In this document: in pieces, positions 7,425 to 16,300 of the stretch
Layout of the letters: the number at the start of each line of letters is the position of its first letter
Position numbering within the stretch: position 1 is the first letter of the stretch
Assembly: GCA_045599965.1 (NCBI GenBank)
Contig: JAZRXA010000061.1
Coordinates: forward strand, 1 to 25,334
Reading direction: 5' to 3'
Source of the DNA: RGIG5612 sp045599965
GTDB lineage: Bacteria; Bacillota; Clostridia; Lachnospirales; Lachnospiraceae
Length of the DNA: 25,334 nucleotides
Program-made: the position numbers and the translations under genes
Notes under the pieces: model-generated
Seen by the model: the letters and a program-made list of their open reading frames with translations, nothing else
What the model was told of the DNA's origin: nothing
Databases searched by the model: none

Positions 7425-8123
7425 TTACACATTAGCAAGGATTTGTAAAGCGCTTCCTTCAAGCATCTTCTCACAATGCTCGTTAAGGAAAGCAACTCTG
7501 GCGCGGCTCATCGGCTCCCTGCTGCCATATTCTAATGCAAGGTTACAAACAAATCCAAACTCCTTCTCTGTATGAGAAGACTTAGAGAGGAGTAGATAAA
7601 ATTTATTGTTATCACTATCTTTAAATAAGGTATTTTTGCCATCGTAAATTCCGTTAAGGTGATGCGCAAAATCTATAACCGTATCTAAATTTGTAAATGA
7701 GAAAAGTTTCTCGATTGATGATGTGGTAACTTTTTCATGTATCTGAGCAACTGCATTGGAAGCAGCAGGACTTAAAGGTAATGAACCTAAGAAGTCATGC
7801 ATAAATAAAGCGTCATCTTCAGTGTCAGAATCATCCATAACAGTAAGCTCGGAAAAATTAGTATCGATATCTTCAGGGTCTTCTACTTTAGTAATCATAA
7901 GTACGATACAGTCCATAGAAACTGGAATTGCTTCAACCATAAGTGGAAGATCACTAGCATCAAAGCCCACTTCTGTTTCAGCTTGTTCCATCATATCCTG
8001 AAATAAATCTTTTGTTTTTTCGCTACCATAAGCAAGTTCACTTAGCTTAAGTTGTCTTGCTGCTAAATCTGAACGATTGAGTGTACATTTTATTTGATTG
8101 TCGTTTATGCGTTCAATTTTCAT
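7425..8123 (-). CDS. mecA: MecA-family ClpC adaptor protein
   Basis: This 232-residue protein matches MecA, which delivers target proteins to the ClpC ATPase for degradation and in Bacillus restrains competence. The N-terminal domain starts MKIERINDNQIKCTL, with DLAARQLKLSELAYGSEKTKDLF behind it. An acidic, poorly ordered linker lies at about residues 93-120. The C-terminal domain ends with LALEYGSREPMSRAR, the region that contacts ClpC and stimulates its oligomerisation. The open frame reaches 8162, but those codons are the promoter itself. The gene heads an operon with potABCD, with zero spacing to potA. Its ATG has no Shine-Dalgarno sequence and follows the -10 box directly. Confidence 0.85.
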   Translation of the reverse strand: MKIERINDNQIKCTLNRSDLAARQLKLSELAYGSEKTKDLFQDMMEQAETEVGFDASDLPLMVEAIPVSMDCIVLMITKVEDPEDIDTNFSELTVMDDSDTEDDALFMHDFLGSLPLSPAASNAVAQIHEKVTTSSIEKLFSFTNLDTVIDFAHHLNGIYDGKNTLFKDSDNNKFYLLLSKSSHTEKEFGFVCNLALEYGSREPMSRARVAFLNEHCEKMLEGSALQILANV

Positions 8124-8130
8124 ATAGAAG

Positions 8131-8159
8131 AAAATAATTGAAAATGCTTGAAAAGTCAA
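8131..8159 (-). promoter_or_regulatory. Promoter of the mecA-potABCD operon
   Basis: On the minus strand TTGACT (8154-8159), a 17-base spacer, TATTTT (8131-8136). Seven bases then separate the -10 box from the mecA ATG at 8123, so the mRNA would have essentially no leader. Confidence 0.6.
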
Positions 8160-8162
8160 CAA

Positions 8163-8401
8163 AAAAATCTTATACTTACCTTTGCGTAAGAAAAAAGGTT
8201 CAACGCCATATATTTTTTTATAAAGACCTAAAGTTGAATTACACTCTTACACTTCAATGAATTTATATTCTTAAATTCGATTTCCAATTTTAAATAATTA
8301 GTTGTTTCTTTTTTCGCGCGCGAAAATGCGCAATTCTCACGGAATATTATCACGTGCACTACTTTTAGAAAATTGCGTAAATTTTATGAAAGGAGGATGG
8401 T
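8163..8401 (+). promoter_or_regulatory. Intergenic leader with a 16-base palindrome
   Basis: About 240 bases without a gene between the divergent mecA and the small protein at 8402. It holds a perfect palindrome TTTTCGCGCGCGAAAA (8311-8326). Just beyond it, CGCAATT (about 8329-8335) and AATTGCG (about 8371-8377) can pair around a 35-base loop. The CG-only core is conspicuous in AT-rich surroundings and could be a repressor site or an RNA stem. I could not identify a convincing promoter. AAAGGAGG stands just before the ATG at 8402. Confidence 0.4.
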
Positions 8402-8632
8402 ATGACTAAAACTGAAAAGACAAGATACATTTCTTATATGGCGCTAAAAGATGAATTGAAATCCTTTGTGGGTCAAGGGACTGATTTGAAATTAGATGGG
8501 CATTTAAGCGATGCGAATGAAATCGCCGCAGCATGTGTATTTAATGAAGATTGCTCTTACATGAGAGATTATGTTAGAGACACACAAGGACATCTTGTAT
8601 CATTAAATTTTGACAAAGTAGAAAATCTTTAG
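8402..8632 (+). CDS. Small protein of unknown function (76 residues)
   Basis: I do not recognise this protein. It reads MTKTEKTRYISYMALKDELK onward: soluble, mixed charge, two cysteines (about residues 45 and 51), no signal peptide and no membrane segment. Translation is supported by a strong AAAGGAGGATGGT ribosome binding site immediately upstream; an in-frame ATG at residue 13 is a weaker alternative. It stands alone, with mecA divergent on one side and mltG with its own promoter on the other, and a terminator follows about 70 bases downstream. The long palindrome-bearing region in front suggests dedicated regulation. Confidence 0.7.
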   Translation: MTKTEKTRYISYMALKDELKSFVGQGTDLKLDGHLSDANEIAAACVFNEDCSYMRDYVRDTQGHLVSLNFDKVENL

Positions 8633-8698
8633 AAAAAGAGCCTCTGACTTATCTACTTTGCAAAAGCGCTAAGTCTAAATAGAGTGTAAGTTAACAAT

Positions 8699-8730
8699 AA
8701 AGGACCGCTCTTTTATGGGCGGTTCTTTTA
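8699..8730 (+). terminator. Intrinsic terminator
   Basis: GGACCGC (8702-8708) pairs with GCGGTTC (8719-8725) with one G-T pair, extended by A-T pairs into a T-run at 8726-8729. Confidence 0.75.
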
Positions 8731-8741
8731 CGCCCACAAAT

Positions 8742-8770
8742 TTGTTTTAAATGTTGCGATTTGTTATAAT
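8742..8770 (+). promoter_or_regulatory. Promoter of mltG
   Basis: TTGTTT (8742-8747), 17-base spacer, TATAAT (8765-8770) preceded by TG for an extended -10. The predicted start near 8777 gives a leader of about 36 bases with AAGGAAAAGG upstream of the ATG. Confidence 0.75.
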
Positions 8771-8812
8771 TATTTATTCAAGGACAATTAGAAATAAGGA
8801 AAAGGTGTAGTT

Positions 8813-9904
8813 ATGAAATCAGGTAAAAAATTATCACCAGTATTGATTGTTTTAATAGTCATTTTAGCTGTTTTAGTTATAGCAGTAGTTCCACTTCTTT
8901 GGTACAGCTCTAATATTGGTGCAAAATCAAATAACGATAAAGTAGTTATTGTTGAAATAGCAGAAGGTTCAACAATGAGTGGCGTTGCTACTAAACTAAA
9001 AAAAGAAGATATAATAAAAAATGAACTTGCTTTTAAGGTTTATGCAAAACTCAATCACAAAAATATGGTTCAAGCTGGAACTTATGGATTTTCTCAAAAC
9101 ATGGATGTAAAGAAAATTGTAGACATGCTTGAAAAGGGAGAAATCTATACAGGTAATCAAATGAGCTTTACATACATCGAAGGCGTTCCTATGTGGTGGC
9201 TCGCATCTAAGATAGAAGAGCAAACGGCCAACACTGCAGAAGATGTTTATGCAAAGCTACAAGATGAAGCTTACATTGATAGTCTTATTGAAAAATACTG
9301 GTTTATTACTGATGAAATTAAAAATTCAAATATTTATTATCCTTTAGAAGGATACCTTTTCCCTGATACATACACATTTATCGACGCAAATATTTCAGTT
9401 GAAGAAATCTTCTCTATCATGCTTAACAGGATGGATGAGGTGTTGACAGAATATAAATCACAACTAGAAAACAGCGATTTTACTATACATGAATTCTTAT
9501 CTTTCGTATCTGTTGTTGAATCAGAAAGTATGAATCCAGATGATAGAGCTGGTATCGCGGGTGTATTTTATAATCGTTTGAATAGTGGTATGGCTCTTGG
9601 AAGTGATCCAACAACATACTATGCAATTAAAGTGAATGTAAGGGAAAGAGCATTATACCAAGATGAGTTAGATTTAGATAACCCTTATAATACAAGAGGC
9701 CCTAACATGGAAGGAGAGGTTCCTGTAGGTCCAATATGTTCAATAAGCCGTGGTTCAATTGAGGCTTCTCTTAACCCGACTGATTTTGATGCATTATTCT
9801 TTGTTGGTGATAAGAACGGAAAAACATATTTTACAAATACTAACGCGGATCATGAAAAAACTATTCGAGATTTAAAAGATCAAGATTTGTGGTTTGAATG
9901 GTAA
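8813..9904 (+). CDS. mltG: Endolytic murein transglycosylase MltG (YceG-like)
   Basis: This 363-residue membrane-anchored enzyme cleaves nascent peptidoglycan strands and is thought to set glycan chain length. A single transmembrane segment spans residues about 8-30 after a short basic start (MKSGKK). A LysM-like lobe (about residues 44-115) precedes the catalytic domain. Family hallmarks are YYPLEGYLFPDTY (176-188), the catalytic glutamate in SVVESES (E236), and VPVGPICSISRGSIEASLNP near the C-terminus. The length is normal for the family. It starts a two-gene unit with tadA, six bases downstream. Confidence 0.92.
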   Translation: MKSGKKLSPVLIVLIVILAVLVIAVVPLLWYSSNIGAKSNNDKVVIVEIAEGSTMSGVATKLKKEDIIKNELAFKVYAKLNHKNMVQAGTYGFSQNMDVKKIVDMLEKGEIYTGNQMSFTYIEGVPMWWLASKIEEQTANTAEDVYAKLQDEAYIDSLIEKYWFITDEIKNSNIYYPLEGYLFPDTYTFIDANISVEEIFSIMLNRMDEVLTEYKSQLENSDFTIHEFLSFVSVVESESMNPDDRAGIAGVFYNRLNSGMALGSDPTTYYAIKVNVRERALYQDELDLDNPYNTRGPNMEGEVPVGPICSISRGSIEASLNPTDFDALFFVGDKNGKTYFTNTNADHEKTIRDLKDQDLWFEW

Positions 9905-9910
9905 AAACTA

Positions 9911-10378
9911 ATGGCTTTATCATTGACTAAAAAAGAGCGCTTCATGAAAGAGGCGATTAAAGAAGCGAAGAAAGCAAAGAAGATAGGGGAGGTCCCTATT
10001 GGTTGCGTTATCGTTTATAAAGATGAAATTATCGGCAGGGGATATAACCGGAGAATGACTGACAAAACTGCACTTGCTCATGCCGAGATTTCAGCAATTA
10101 AAAAAGCCTGCAAGAAGCTAGGCGATTGGAGATTGGACAATACTGAAATTTATATTACACTTGAGCCTTGCCAGATGTGCGCAGGCGCTATTGTTCAGTC
10201 GCGTATTAAAAATGTCTTTATCGGCGCAATGAACCCTAAGGCTGGTTGCGCCGGTTCTATATTAGATCTTCTTCATGAAAAAAGATTTAATCATCAATGT
10301 AATGTTGAAACAAAAATTTTAGAGGACGAATGCGCCCTCCTTCTTACTGATTTCTTTTCCGAACTAAGAAAAAAATAA
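9911..10378 (+). CDS. tadA: tRNA-specific adenosine deaminase TadA
   Basis: This 155-residue zinc deaminase converts adenosine to inosine at the wobble position of tRNA-Arg(ACG). The zinc ligands and proton shuttle are H57-A-E59 and P86-C87-Q-M-C90, spaced as in the family. The FNHQ segment near residues 125-128 is shared with Bacillus TadA. The start at 9911 preserves an N-terminus homologous to other TadA proteins, although no good ribosome binding site precedes it; coupling to mltG is likely. Its last codons (AGA AAA AAA TAA) supply the U-tract of the oppositely oriented SRP RNA terminator. Confidence 0.93.
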   Translation: MALSLTKKERFMKEAIKEAKKAKKIGEVPIGCVIVYKDEIIGRGYNRRMTDKTALAHAEISAIKKACKKLGDWRLDNTEIYITLEPCQMCAGAIVQSRIKNVFIGAMNPKAGCAGSILDLLHEKRFNHQCNVETKILEDECALLLTDFFSELRKK

Positions 10379-10537
10379 GTCCGTATAACCGAGCAACCAA
10401 CGACTCCGCATAGGCACCCCACAGTCACACAAAAGGTGCTGCTTAGTGCTGCTTCGTTCCCGACCTGACACGGTTCACAGTCTTTGTTGCAATGGACCCA
10501 AACGTCAACGTCGCTGATTGCCCGCTTACACGGACGT
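10370..10537 (-). ncRNA. ffs: Signal recognition particle RNA (4.5S-like)
   Basis: This is the RNA scaffold of SRP, which with Ffh targets membrane proteins to the translocon. Read on the minus strand, the universal domain IV is seen as GUGUCAGGUCGGGAACGAAG followed by CAGC; its GGAA tetraloop corresponds to 10457-10460. The ends pair (GTCCGTGTAA with TTATACGGAC), and just inside, GGGCAATCAGCGAC pairs with GTCGTTGGTTGCTC using G-U pairs. This gives one long rod of about 168 bases. A consensus promoter precedes it and a run of seven U residues ends it. It sits between tadA and dnaX, the classic Firmicutes location, but on the opposite strand. Paired ends without extra 5' and 3' loops suggest that no Alu domain is present. 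Confidence 0.9.
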
Positions 10538-10543
10538 TCCCAC

Positions 10544-10572
10544 ATTATAATCCATCAACATTTCAGCGTCAA
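10544..10572 (-). promoter_or_regulatory. Promoter of the SRP RNA
   Basis: On the minus strand TTGACG (10567-10572), a 17-base spacer and a perfect TATAAT (10544-10549). A strong promoter suits an abundant RNA; the predicted start is near 10537. Confidence 0.85.
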
Positions 10573-10713
10573 TAATTTACGTGAGATCGCGAACCACATT
10601 CGTATGGCAAACGAGTTATTGGGTCGCGAGCTTAAGCAAATCCCGAGCCTGTTAAAGTATTAACGAGTGGAGCAAACACTACGCTAAAGCCCTTGAAAAT
10701 CTTATATTTTTGT
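10573..10713. other. Intergenic stretch with an unexplained structured block
   Basis: Between the divergent SRP RNA and dnaX promoters lie about 140 bases with no gene assigned. TCGCGAACC (10587-10595) nearly complements GGGTCGCGA (10621-10629), and an inner TTCGT/ACGAG pair adds to the stem. The block is richer in G and C than the flanks. One frame stays open to a TAA at about 10662-10664, but without a ribosome binding site, so I treat it as noncoding. Confidence 0.35.
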
Positions 10714-10742
10714 TTGATATTACTTATTGTATATGCTAAAAT
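10714..10742 (+). promoter_or_regulatory. Promoter of the dnaX operon
   Basis: TTGATA (10714-10719), 17-base spacer, TAAAAT (10737-10742) preceded by TGC (extended -10). The predicted start near 10749 gives a leader of about 45 bases. Confidence 0.7.
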
Positions 10743-10793
10743 TATTTCAACTATGGGTTAGTGTTTCTAGCCGCTTTTTTGGGGTACATTTTT

Positions 10794-12446
10794 ATGACTT
10801 ATGTTGCTCTTTATAGAAAGTTCAGACCGCAAAATTTTGACTTGGTAAAAGGACAAGACCATGTAGTTAGAACGCTTAAAAATCAGGTTGAAAATTCTCG
10901 TATAGGGCATGCATATTTATTTACTGGAACTAGAGGAACAGGAAAGACTAGCGTTGCAAAAATTTTTGCAAAAGCAGTCAACTGTCTTAATCCTATTAAT
11001 GGTGAACCTTGTAACGAATGCGAAAATTGTAAAGCAATAATGCAAGGAAACTTTATGGATGTTGTTGAAATCGACGCAGCTTCGAACACTGGCGTTGAAG
11101 ATATCCGTAGAGTTATCGACGAAATTCAATACACCCCAGTAAAAGGAAAATACAAAGTTTATATCATAGACGAGGCACATATGCTTAGTATGTCGGCAGC
11201 AAATGCATTTCTTAAAACGTTAGAAGAACCACCAGAATATGCAATTTTTATTTTAGCTACGACAGATCCGCATAAGCTTCCAATAACAATTCTTTCTAGA
11301 TGCCAAAGATATGATTTCAAAAGAATCGCACTTGATGATTTAGTTGAAAACTTAAAGAGCATCACTGATAAAGAAAATGTTGAGATTGAAGATAAAGCTT
11401 TAAGATATATCGCAAAGATGGGCGAAGGTTCATCTAGAGATTCAATTAGTCTTTTAGATAAATGTATAGCGTTTAATCTTGGAAATAAAATTACTTACGA
11501 AGATGTACTTAATACTCTTGGCGTTGTTGATACAGAAACATTCTCTAACTTGTTTAGAAGCGTAGCTTCTTCGGACACAAACACGGCGCTTAAAATAGTT
11601 GGAAGTGCAGTAGACACAGGAAAAGATTTAAGCCAATTTATAAATGATTTTATTTGGTATTTAAGAAATGTTTTGCTTCTTAAAATCAACAAGACCTCAG
11701 ATTCAGAAGTTCTTGGTGTTTCAGAAGAAAACTTAAATACATTAAAAGAAGACGCGCAAATAGTTGAAGAAGAAATTCTTCTAAGATACATAAGAGTTCT
11801 TTCAGAACTAATAAACCAACTAAGATTTTCCGCATCAAAGCAAATCCTTGCTGAAGTGGCAATTATTAAACTTTCTAAGCCACAGATGGAAAGCGATGTT
11901 AATTCGTTGGCTGATAGAATTAGACAATTAGAATCAGGAAGTATAATTACTCCGGCGCATGTTACGGCCCCAACTAAAGACTATGAACCTGAACCAGACA
12001 TAATTGATATTAGCCAAGATTATGATGATATGGTTATTCCAGATTTTGAAGAACAAAGTTTTGACGAACTTGAAATAAACGAGCCAGAGCAAGAAAGCGC
12101 AATAGCCATTGGAGATGAAAATCAATCATTAAGTTTTGTGATGGAAAAATGGAACGAGATGGTAAACACTCTTGGCGATAAAAGAATTAAAAGTACTTTA
12201 AGTAAATGCTCAGTTGCGCTTGAAGGCGATGTCGTTGCAATCTATCCAGTTACCGAGTTGGCACAAATGCAACTCAAAGAAGAAAGCGTAATAGCATATC
12301 TTAAAAAAACAATAAAAGAGTTCACTGAAATTGATGCAGAAATAATTGTTAGAGCAGCTGGACAAAAAAGCGAAATAGCTAATCAAACTAGTATTGAATC
12401 ACTTCTAGGAAATATAAATATCGACATTAAAACGGAGGACATATAA
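10794..12446 (+). CDS. dnaX: DNA polymerase III subunits gamma/tau
   Basis: This 550-residue clamp-loader ATPase loads the beta clamp and, through tau, ties the polymerase to the helicase. The AAA+ core shows Walker A GTRGTGKT (residues 45-52), zinc ligands C64, C73, C76 and C79, Walker B/DEAH at 126-129, and sensor residues around LSRCQRYDF (167-175). A long C-terminal region with an acidic linker (about 390-440) follows, as in tau. The start at ATG 10794 gives MTYVALYRKFRPQNF, the usual DnaX beginning; an in-frame GTG at 10761 is disregarded. GGGG about nine bases upstream may serve as the ribosome binding site. It heads an operon through ybaB, recR and beyond. Confidence 0.95.
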   Translation: MTYVALYRKFRPQNFDLVKGQDHVVRTLKNQVENSRIGHAYLFTGTRGTGKTSVAKIFAKAVNCLNPINGEPCNECENCKAIMQGNFMDVVEIDAASNTGVEDIRRVIDEIQYTPVKGKYKVYIIDEAHMLSMSAANAFLKTLEEPPEYAIFILATTDPHKLPITILSRCQRYDFKRIALDDLVENLKSITDKENVEIEDKALRYIAKMGEGSSRDSISLLDKCIAFNLGNKITYEDVLNTLGVVDTETFSNLFRSVASSDTNTALKIVGSAVDTGKDLSQFINDFIWYLRNVLLLKINKTSDSEVLGVSEENLNTLKEDAQIVEEEILLRYIRVLSELINQLRFSASKQILAEVAIIKLSKPQMESDVNSLADRIRQLESGSIITPAHVTAPTKDYEPEPDIIDISQDYDDMVIPDFEEQSFDELEINEPEQESAIAIGDENQSLSFVMEKWNEMVNTLGDKRIKSTLSKCSVALEGDVVAIYPVTELAQMQLKEESVIAYLKKTIKEFTEIDAEIIVRAAGQKSEIANQTSIESLLGNINIDIKTEDI

Positions 12447-12803
12447 GTGGGTAAAGGACGTGGAGGCTATCCTGGTTTTGGCGGTGGAATGCCAAACATG
12501 AAACAAATGCAACAACTCCAACAAAAAGCATTAAAGATGCAACGCGAGATGGAAGAAGCTAGCGCAGCACTTGAAGAAGAAACTGTTAGCGCATCTTCTG
12601 GTGGCGGAGCAGTTGAGGTTACAGTTTCAGGAAAGAAAGAAATTCTTTCTATCAAAATTCAAAAGGAAGCAGTAGACCCTGACGATGTTGAGATGCTTGA
12701 AGACTTAATCGTCGCAGCTACAAACGAAGCATTAAGAAAGATGGAAGATCTTTCACAAGAGAAGATGTCGAAAATTACTGGAGGAGTAGGTGGATTATTT
12801 TAG
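12447..12803 (+). CDS. YbaB/EbfC nucleoid-associated protein
   Basis: This 118-residue DNA-binding protein belongs to the YbaB/EbfC family, dimers that bind DNA and are conserved between dnaX and recR. A glycine-rich N-terminus (MGKGRGGYPGFGGGMPNMKQ) precedes a long helix rich in Q, K and M (LQQKALKMQREMEEA). A beta segment (GGGAVEVTVSGKKEILSIKI) and the C-terminal helix complete the fold. The start is GTG, directly after the dnaX stop codon, with GGAGG inside the end of dnaX. Confidence 0.92.
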   Translation: MGKGRGGYPGFGGGMPNMKQMQQLQQKALKMQREMEEASAALEEETVSASSGGGAVEVTVSGKKEILSIKIQKEAVDPDDVEMLEDLIVAATNEALRKMEDLSQEKMSKITGGVGGLF

Positions 12804-13386
12804 CGATACAATTTCAAAACTTATAGAGCAACTTTCTCTTCTTCCGGGAATCGGACCTAAGTCCGCACAACGTTTGGCATTTTATATAATCGATATGCCA
12901 AAAGAAGAAGTTGAAGAGTTGTCAAAAACTTTAGTTGAGGCTAAACAAAATATTAAGTATTGCAAAACATGTTTCACGATTACAGACGAAGACGAATGTC
13001 CGATATGCAAAAGCGCAAGAAGAGACCATAGCGTAATTATGGTTGTTGAGAGCACAAGAGATTTAGCAGCATATGAAAAAACAGGAAAGTTTAATGGTGT
13101 TTATCATGTACTGCACGGAGCAATCTCACCGATGCTAGGAATCGGACCATCGGATATAAAATTAAAAGAATTAGTAGAACGCTTAAGAGGCGATGTAAAA
13201 GAAGTTATTGTTGCTACTAATTCATCGTTAGAAGGCGAGACAACAGCAATGTACATTAGCAAGTTAATAAAACCGGCAGGAATAAAAGTTAGTAGAATTG
13301 CTAGTGGAGTTCCAGTAGGTGGAGACCTTGAATGTATTGATGAAGTTACATTGCTTAGAGCACTTGAAGGAAGAGTGGAGATATAA
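12790..13386 (+). CDS. recR: Recombination mediator RecR
   Basis: This 198-residue protein acts with RecF and RecO to load RecA at gapped DNA. The N-terminal helix-hairpin-helix (LPGIGPKSAQRLAF, 18-31), a four-cysteine zinc finger (C58, C61, C70, C73) and a Toprim domain beginning at VIMVVES (82-88) appear in order, and the length is standard. The start is GTG 12790, overlapping the end of ybaB by 14 bases; it gives the expected beginning MDYFSDTISKLIEQL. The overlap implies translational coupling. Confidence 0.95.
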   Translation: MDYFSDTISKLIEQLSLLPGIGPKSAQRLAFYIIDMPKEEVEELSKTLVEAKQNIKYCKTCFTITDEDECPICKSARRDHSVIMVVESTRDLAAYEKTGKFNGVYHVLHGAISPMLGIGPSDIKLKELVERLRGDVKEVIVATNSSLEGETTAMYISKLIKPAGIKVSRIASGVPVGGDLECIDEVTLLRALEGRVEI

Positions 13387-13389
13387 AAA

Positions 13390-16300
13390 ATGGATAAACA
13401 AGAGTATCGCGTAGTTTTAGAAGAAATAAATAAAGCGTATCTTGACGAGAATTATGACAGGGTATTAATGATTGCTCAAGAGCTTGATGTGAAAAAGATT
13501 GGTGATAATCATATTTTAGAAATTATCGCTGATTCTTACGAGCAACTGGGCCGTGCTGATATTGCTAGAGAAGTTTTGCTTGTTGCGTATGAAAGAACGC
13601 CAATGGGCAGACAAATGGCTTATAAACTTTGCGATATTTCGATTAAAATGAACGACCTTGATAATGCAGCAGAATTTTATCATGACTTTTGCCGCATGGC
13701 TCCGAACGATAGTAAAAAATATATTCTCAAATATGAGATTGGTAAAAAAGGCGGAGTCGCAAGGAAAAATCTTGTAGAAGTACTTGAAGCCTATTGCGAA
13801 AAAGAGATGGATGAAAAATATAAATATGAATTAGCTAATCTCTATCGCGCAACAGGAAGAAAAGAAGAATGTATAGAACTTTGTGACGAGATTATGCTTT
13901 GGTTTGCTGAAGGAGCATATGCAAAGAAAGCACAAAAACTTAAAGATGCATGTCTTGGAATAGTACAACAAAACAAGCCAACTAAAAAAAGAGGAACCTT
14001 GAGTTTGTTTGATGATGAAAATATTGAAGATGTTCCGGACGAAGAAGCAAAACAATATCTACAGCCAAAATCAGAAGAAATTTTTGAAGATGCTCCAGCT
14101 GTAGAAATTCAAAGATTGGAAGATAAACCACTTATGAATGAGAATGATGCATGGCGCACGCCAAACAAAGATTTTGAACCAGTTATTTCTGAACCAGAAC
14201 CTAGACCAGCTGCTAGAGTGTCAGTTACTGATTTCGACGACAGTTACGAAGAAGAAGTAGATGATTACGAAAACTATTATAGTGGCAACAAAAAGCCAGA
14301 AGAGCCAGAAGAGTTAGAAGAAAATAATAGTTTAGCAGTAGAACAAGAAAGCAACGATAGCGGTTGGGAAACTTTTGAGGAAGATAACAATGATTACGAT
14401 AGCTACGATGAGTACGAAGAAATCGGAGATTATGGTAGTTATGGTTATACCGATAATTATGGTTCTTATGGCAATTATAATAACTATGATAACAACTATA
14501 ATAATGGTTATAGTGATTTTGATATTGCAGATTTTGGCTCAAGTTGGGATTTGCCAGATGATTTTATTCTTGAAGAAATTCCTGTTCAAGAAGAATTTGT
14601 TGAGCCTGTATTCGGCGCACATAGACCTGCTCATTTAAGAGATGACTATGTTCCACCAGAAGAGCAACAAAAAGCTGAACAACCACAAGTAGAACAACCA
14701 GAAGTGAAACAGCCACAGTATGAACAACCACCGGTTAGTGAGCCGCAATATGAACAACCACTAGTTGAGCAGCTTAACAGTCCGTTTGCTATGCCTAATC
14801 GCACTATGGTTAGTGCTAGCAAATTAGATAATATTCCGTTACAGCCAGTGCCACAATCACCTGCTTTTATGTCATCGATATATAAGCAAACAAATTATCC
14901 GGCACCTGCTTATACAGAAAAACCTTACGAGGCTCCTGATACGCAAGCGGAAGAAGAGCCTTCAACTTTTGCTGCTAAGCCTTTTGCATTCTCTATTGCG
15001 CCTGACGCAGCAACACAAAATGAAGTTGCAAAAACAGAGGAAATTGTTAGCGACGCACCAAACATGTCTGAAAAAGCTAGCTTAGTTAAGAAACCAATAT
15101 TAAGAGTTGGTCCGGTTGATGAAATTAATTATAAAAAACCTAATGAATCAAACGCAGCTCCAACAGATTTAGATATTATTAAGTTTGATAAAGAAAAATC
15201 AGAAGATATGTCACAAGCAACAAACAGCACATTAACTTCTGAGACAATGAAACAAACTTCAATACCAGCACCTAAGCCATTAAGTGTTGATCCTATTAAA
15301 GTTGTAATGGAAGACGGCACGCAACCACCTCTTACAGGTAGTGATGGCCGAGTTAGCCTTGGATGGGATGACAACTGGGGCGGAGATTTTAAAACATGGG
15401 GCTCACTAAACATGAACGACGCTCCTGCAAAAGCACCTGAAATAGATGACGAGCCAGATTACTTCTCAACAATGTTAGAGATTCCTAGAGACAAGCCATC
15501 TTATGGAAATAATGACGTTCCTTTTGTGCAACAAGTTCCACAAACAAAATTTGTTGAGTTAAAGTCAGGAACCCCTTTTGCTGATCCAAGAAGCATTACA
15601 ACACCATCAGATGAATTCTATAACAATACATCAGAACGTTTAGGAACTATTTCGGCGACTCTTGGCGCATCTTCTGTTGCAACAATGGCATTAGAGCCAG
15701 AAGAGAGTTTAACAGAAACACAAAAAGCCATCTTAGCTTTTGGTGCAGGCGAACTTACAACAGATGATTTGCTTGAAAGAGATGATCTTGATTTAGGTGA
15801 TGACGATTTGAACAAAGATGATTCATCATCGAAATATGCAAATGAATGGCAAGAAGTAGAAAAACCTTCTTATGATGAATCTTTCGAAGATGATCAAGAT
15901 GGATTAGATTATGAAGATGATTATGAAGATGATTATGAGGACGAATTTGAAGATGATTATGAAGAAGGTCCAGAATTAACAGAAGCTGAAAAAGCAATTA
16001 TGGCTTTCGATGCGATGAACTCATCTGAAAATGAAATAATTATTGATGAAGAAGAGGAAGAAGATGAAGTAGAAGAGCCTGTTCATTCTAAAGATGGTTA
16101 TGTTAATTATGAAGATGATTTCGACGAGTTCGATGATCAATTTAATGATACAAAGAAACCTAAAGTAGATGAAGAAGAATGGGTTGAAGAAGAAACTGAC
16201 GAAAAAGAATTAGAAGATGAAGAAGATGAATTCGAAGAAGAACTCGACGAAGAATTTGAAGAAGAAGAATTAGAAGATGATTTTGAAGACGAGTTTGAAG

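Noticed and set aside
8124..8162. N-terminal extension of MecA
   Set aside because: The TTG start is the -35 box itself; MecA proteins begin at the MKIERIN segment.
10294..10545. Minus-strand open frame of 83 codons
   Set aside because: It is the SRP RNA gene read as protein; the cysteine-rich translation is an artefact.
10546..10551. Plus-strand TATAAT facing dnaX
   Set aside because: It overlaps the SRP -10 box by symmetry and has no -35 box at proper spacing; a better dnaX promoter is at 10714-10742.
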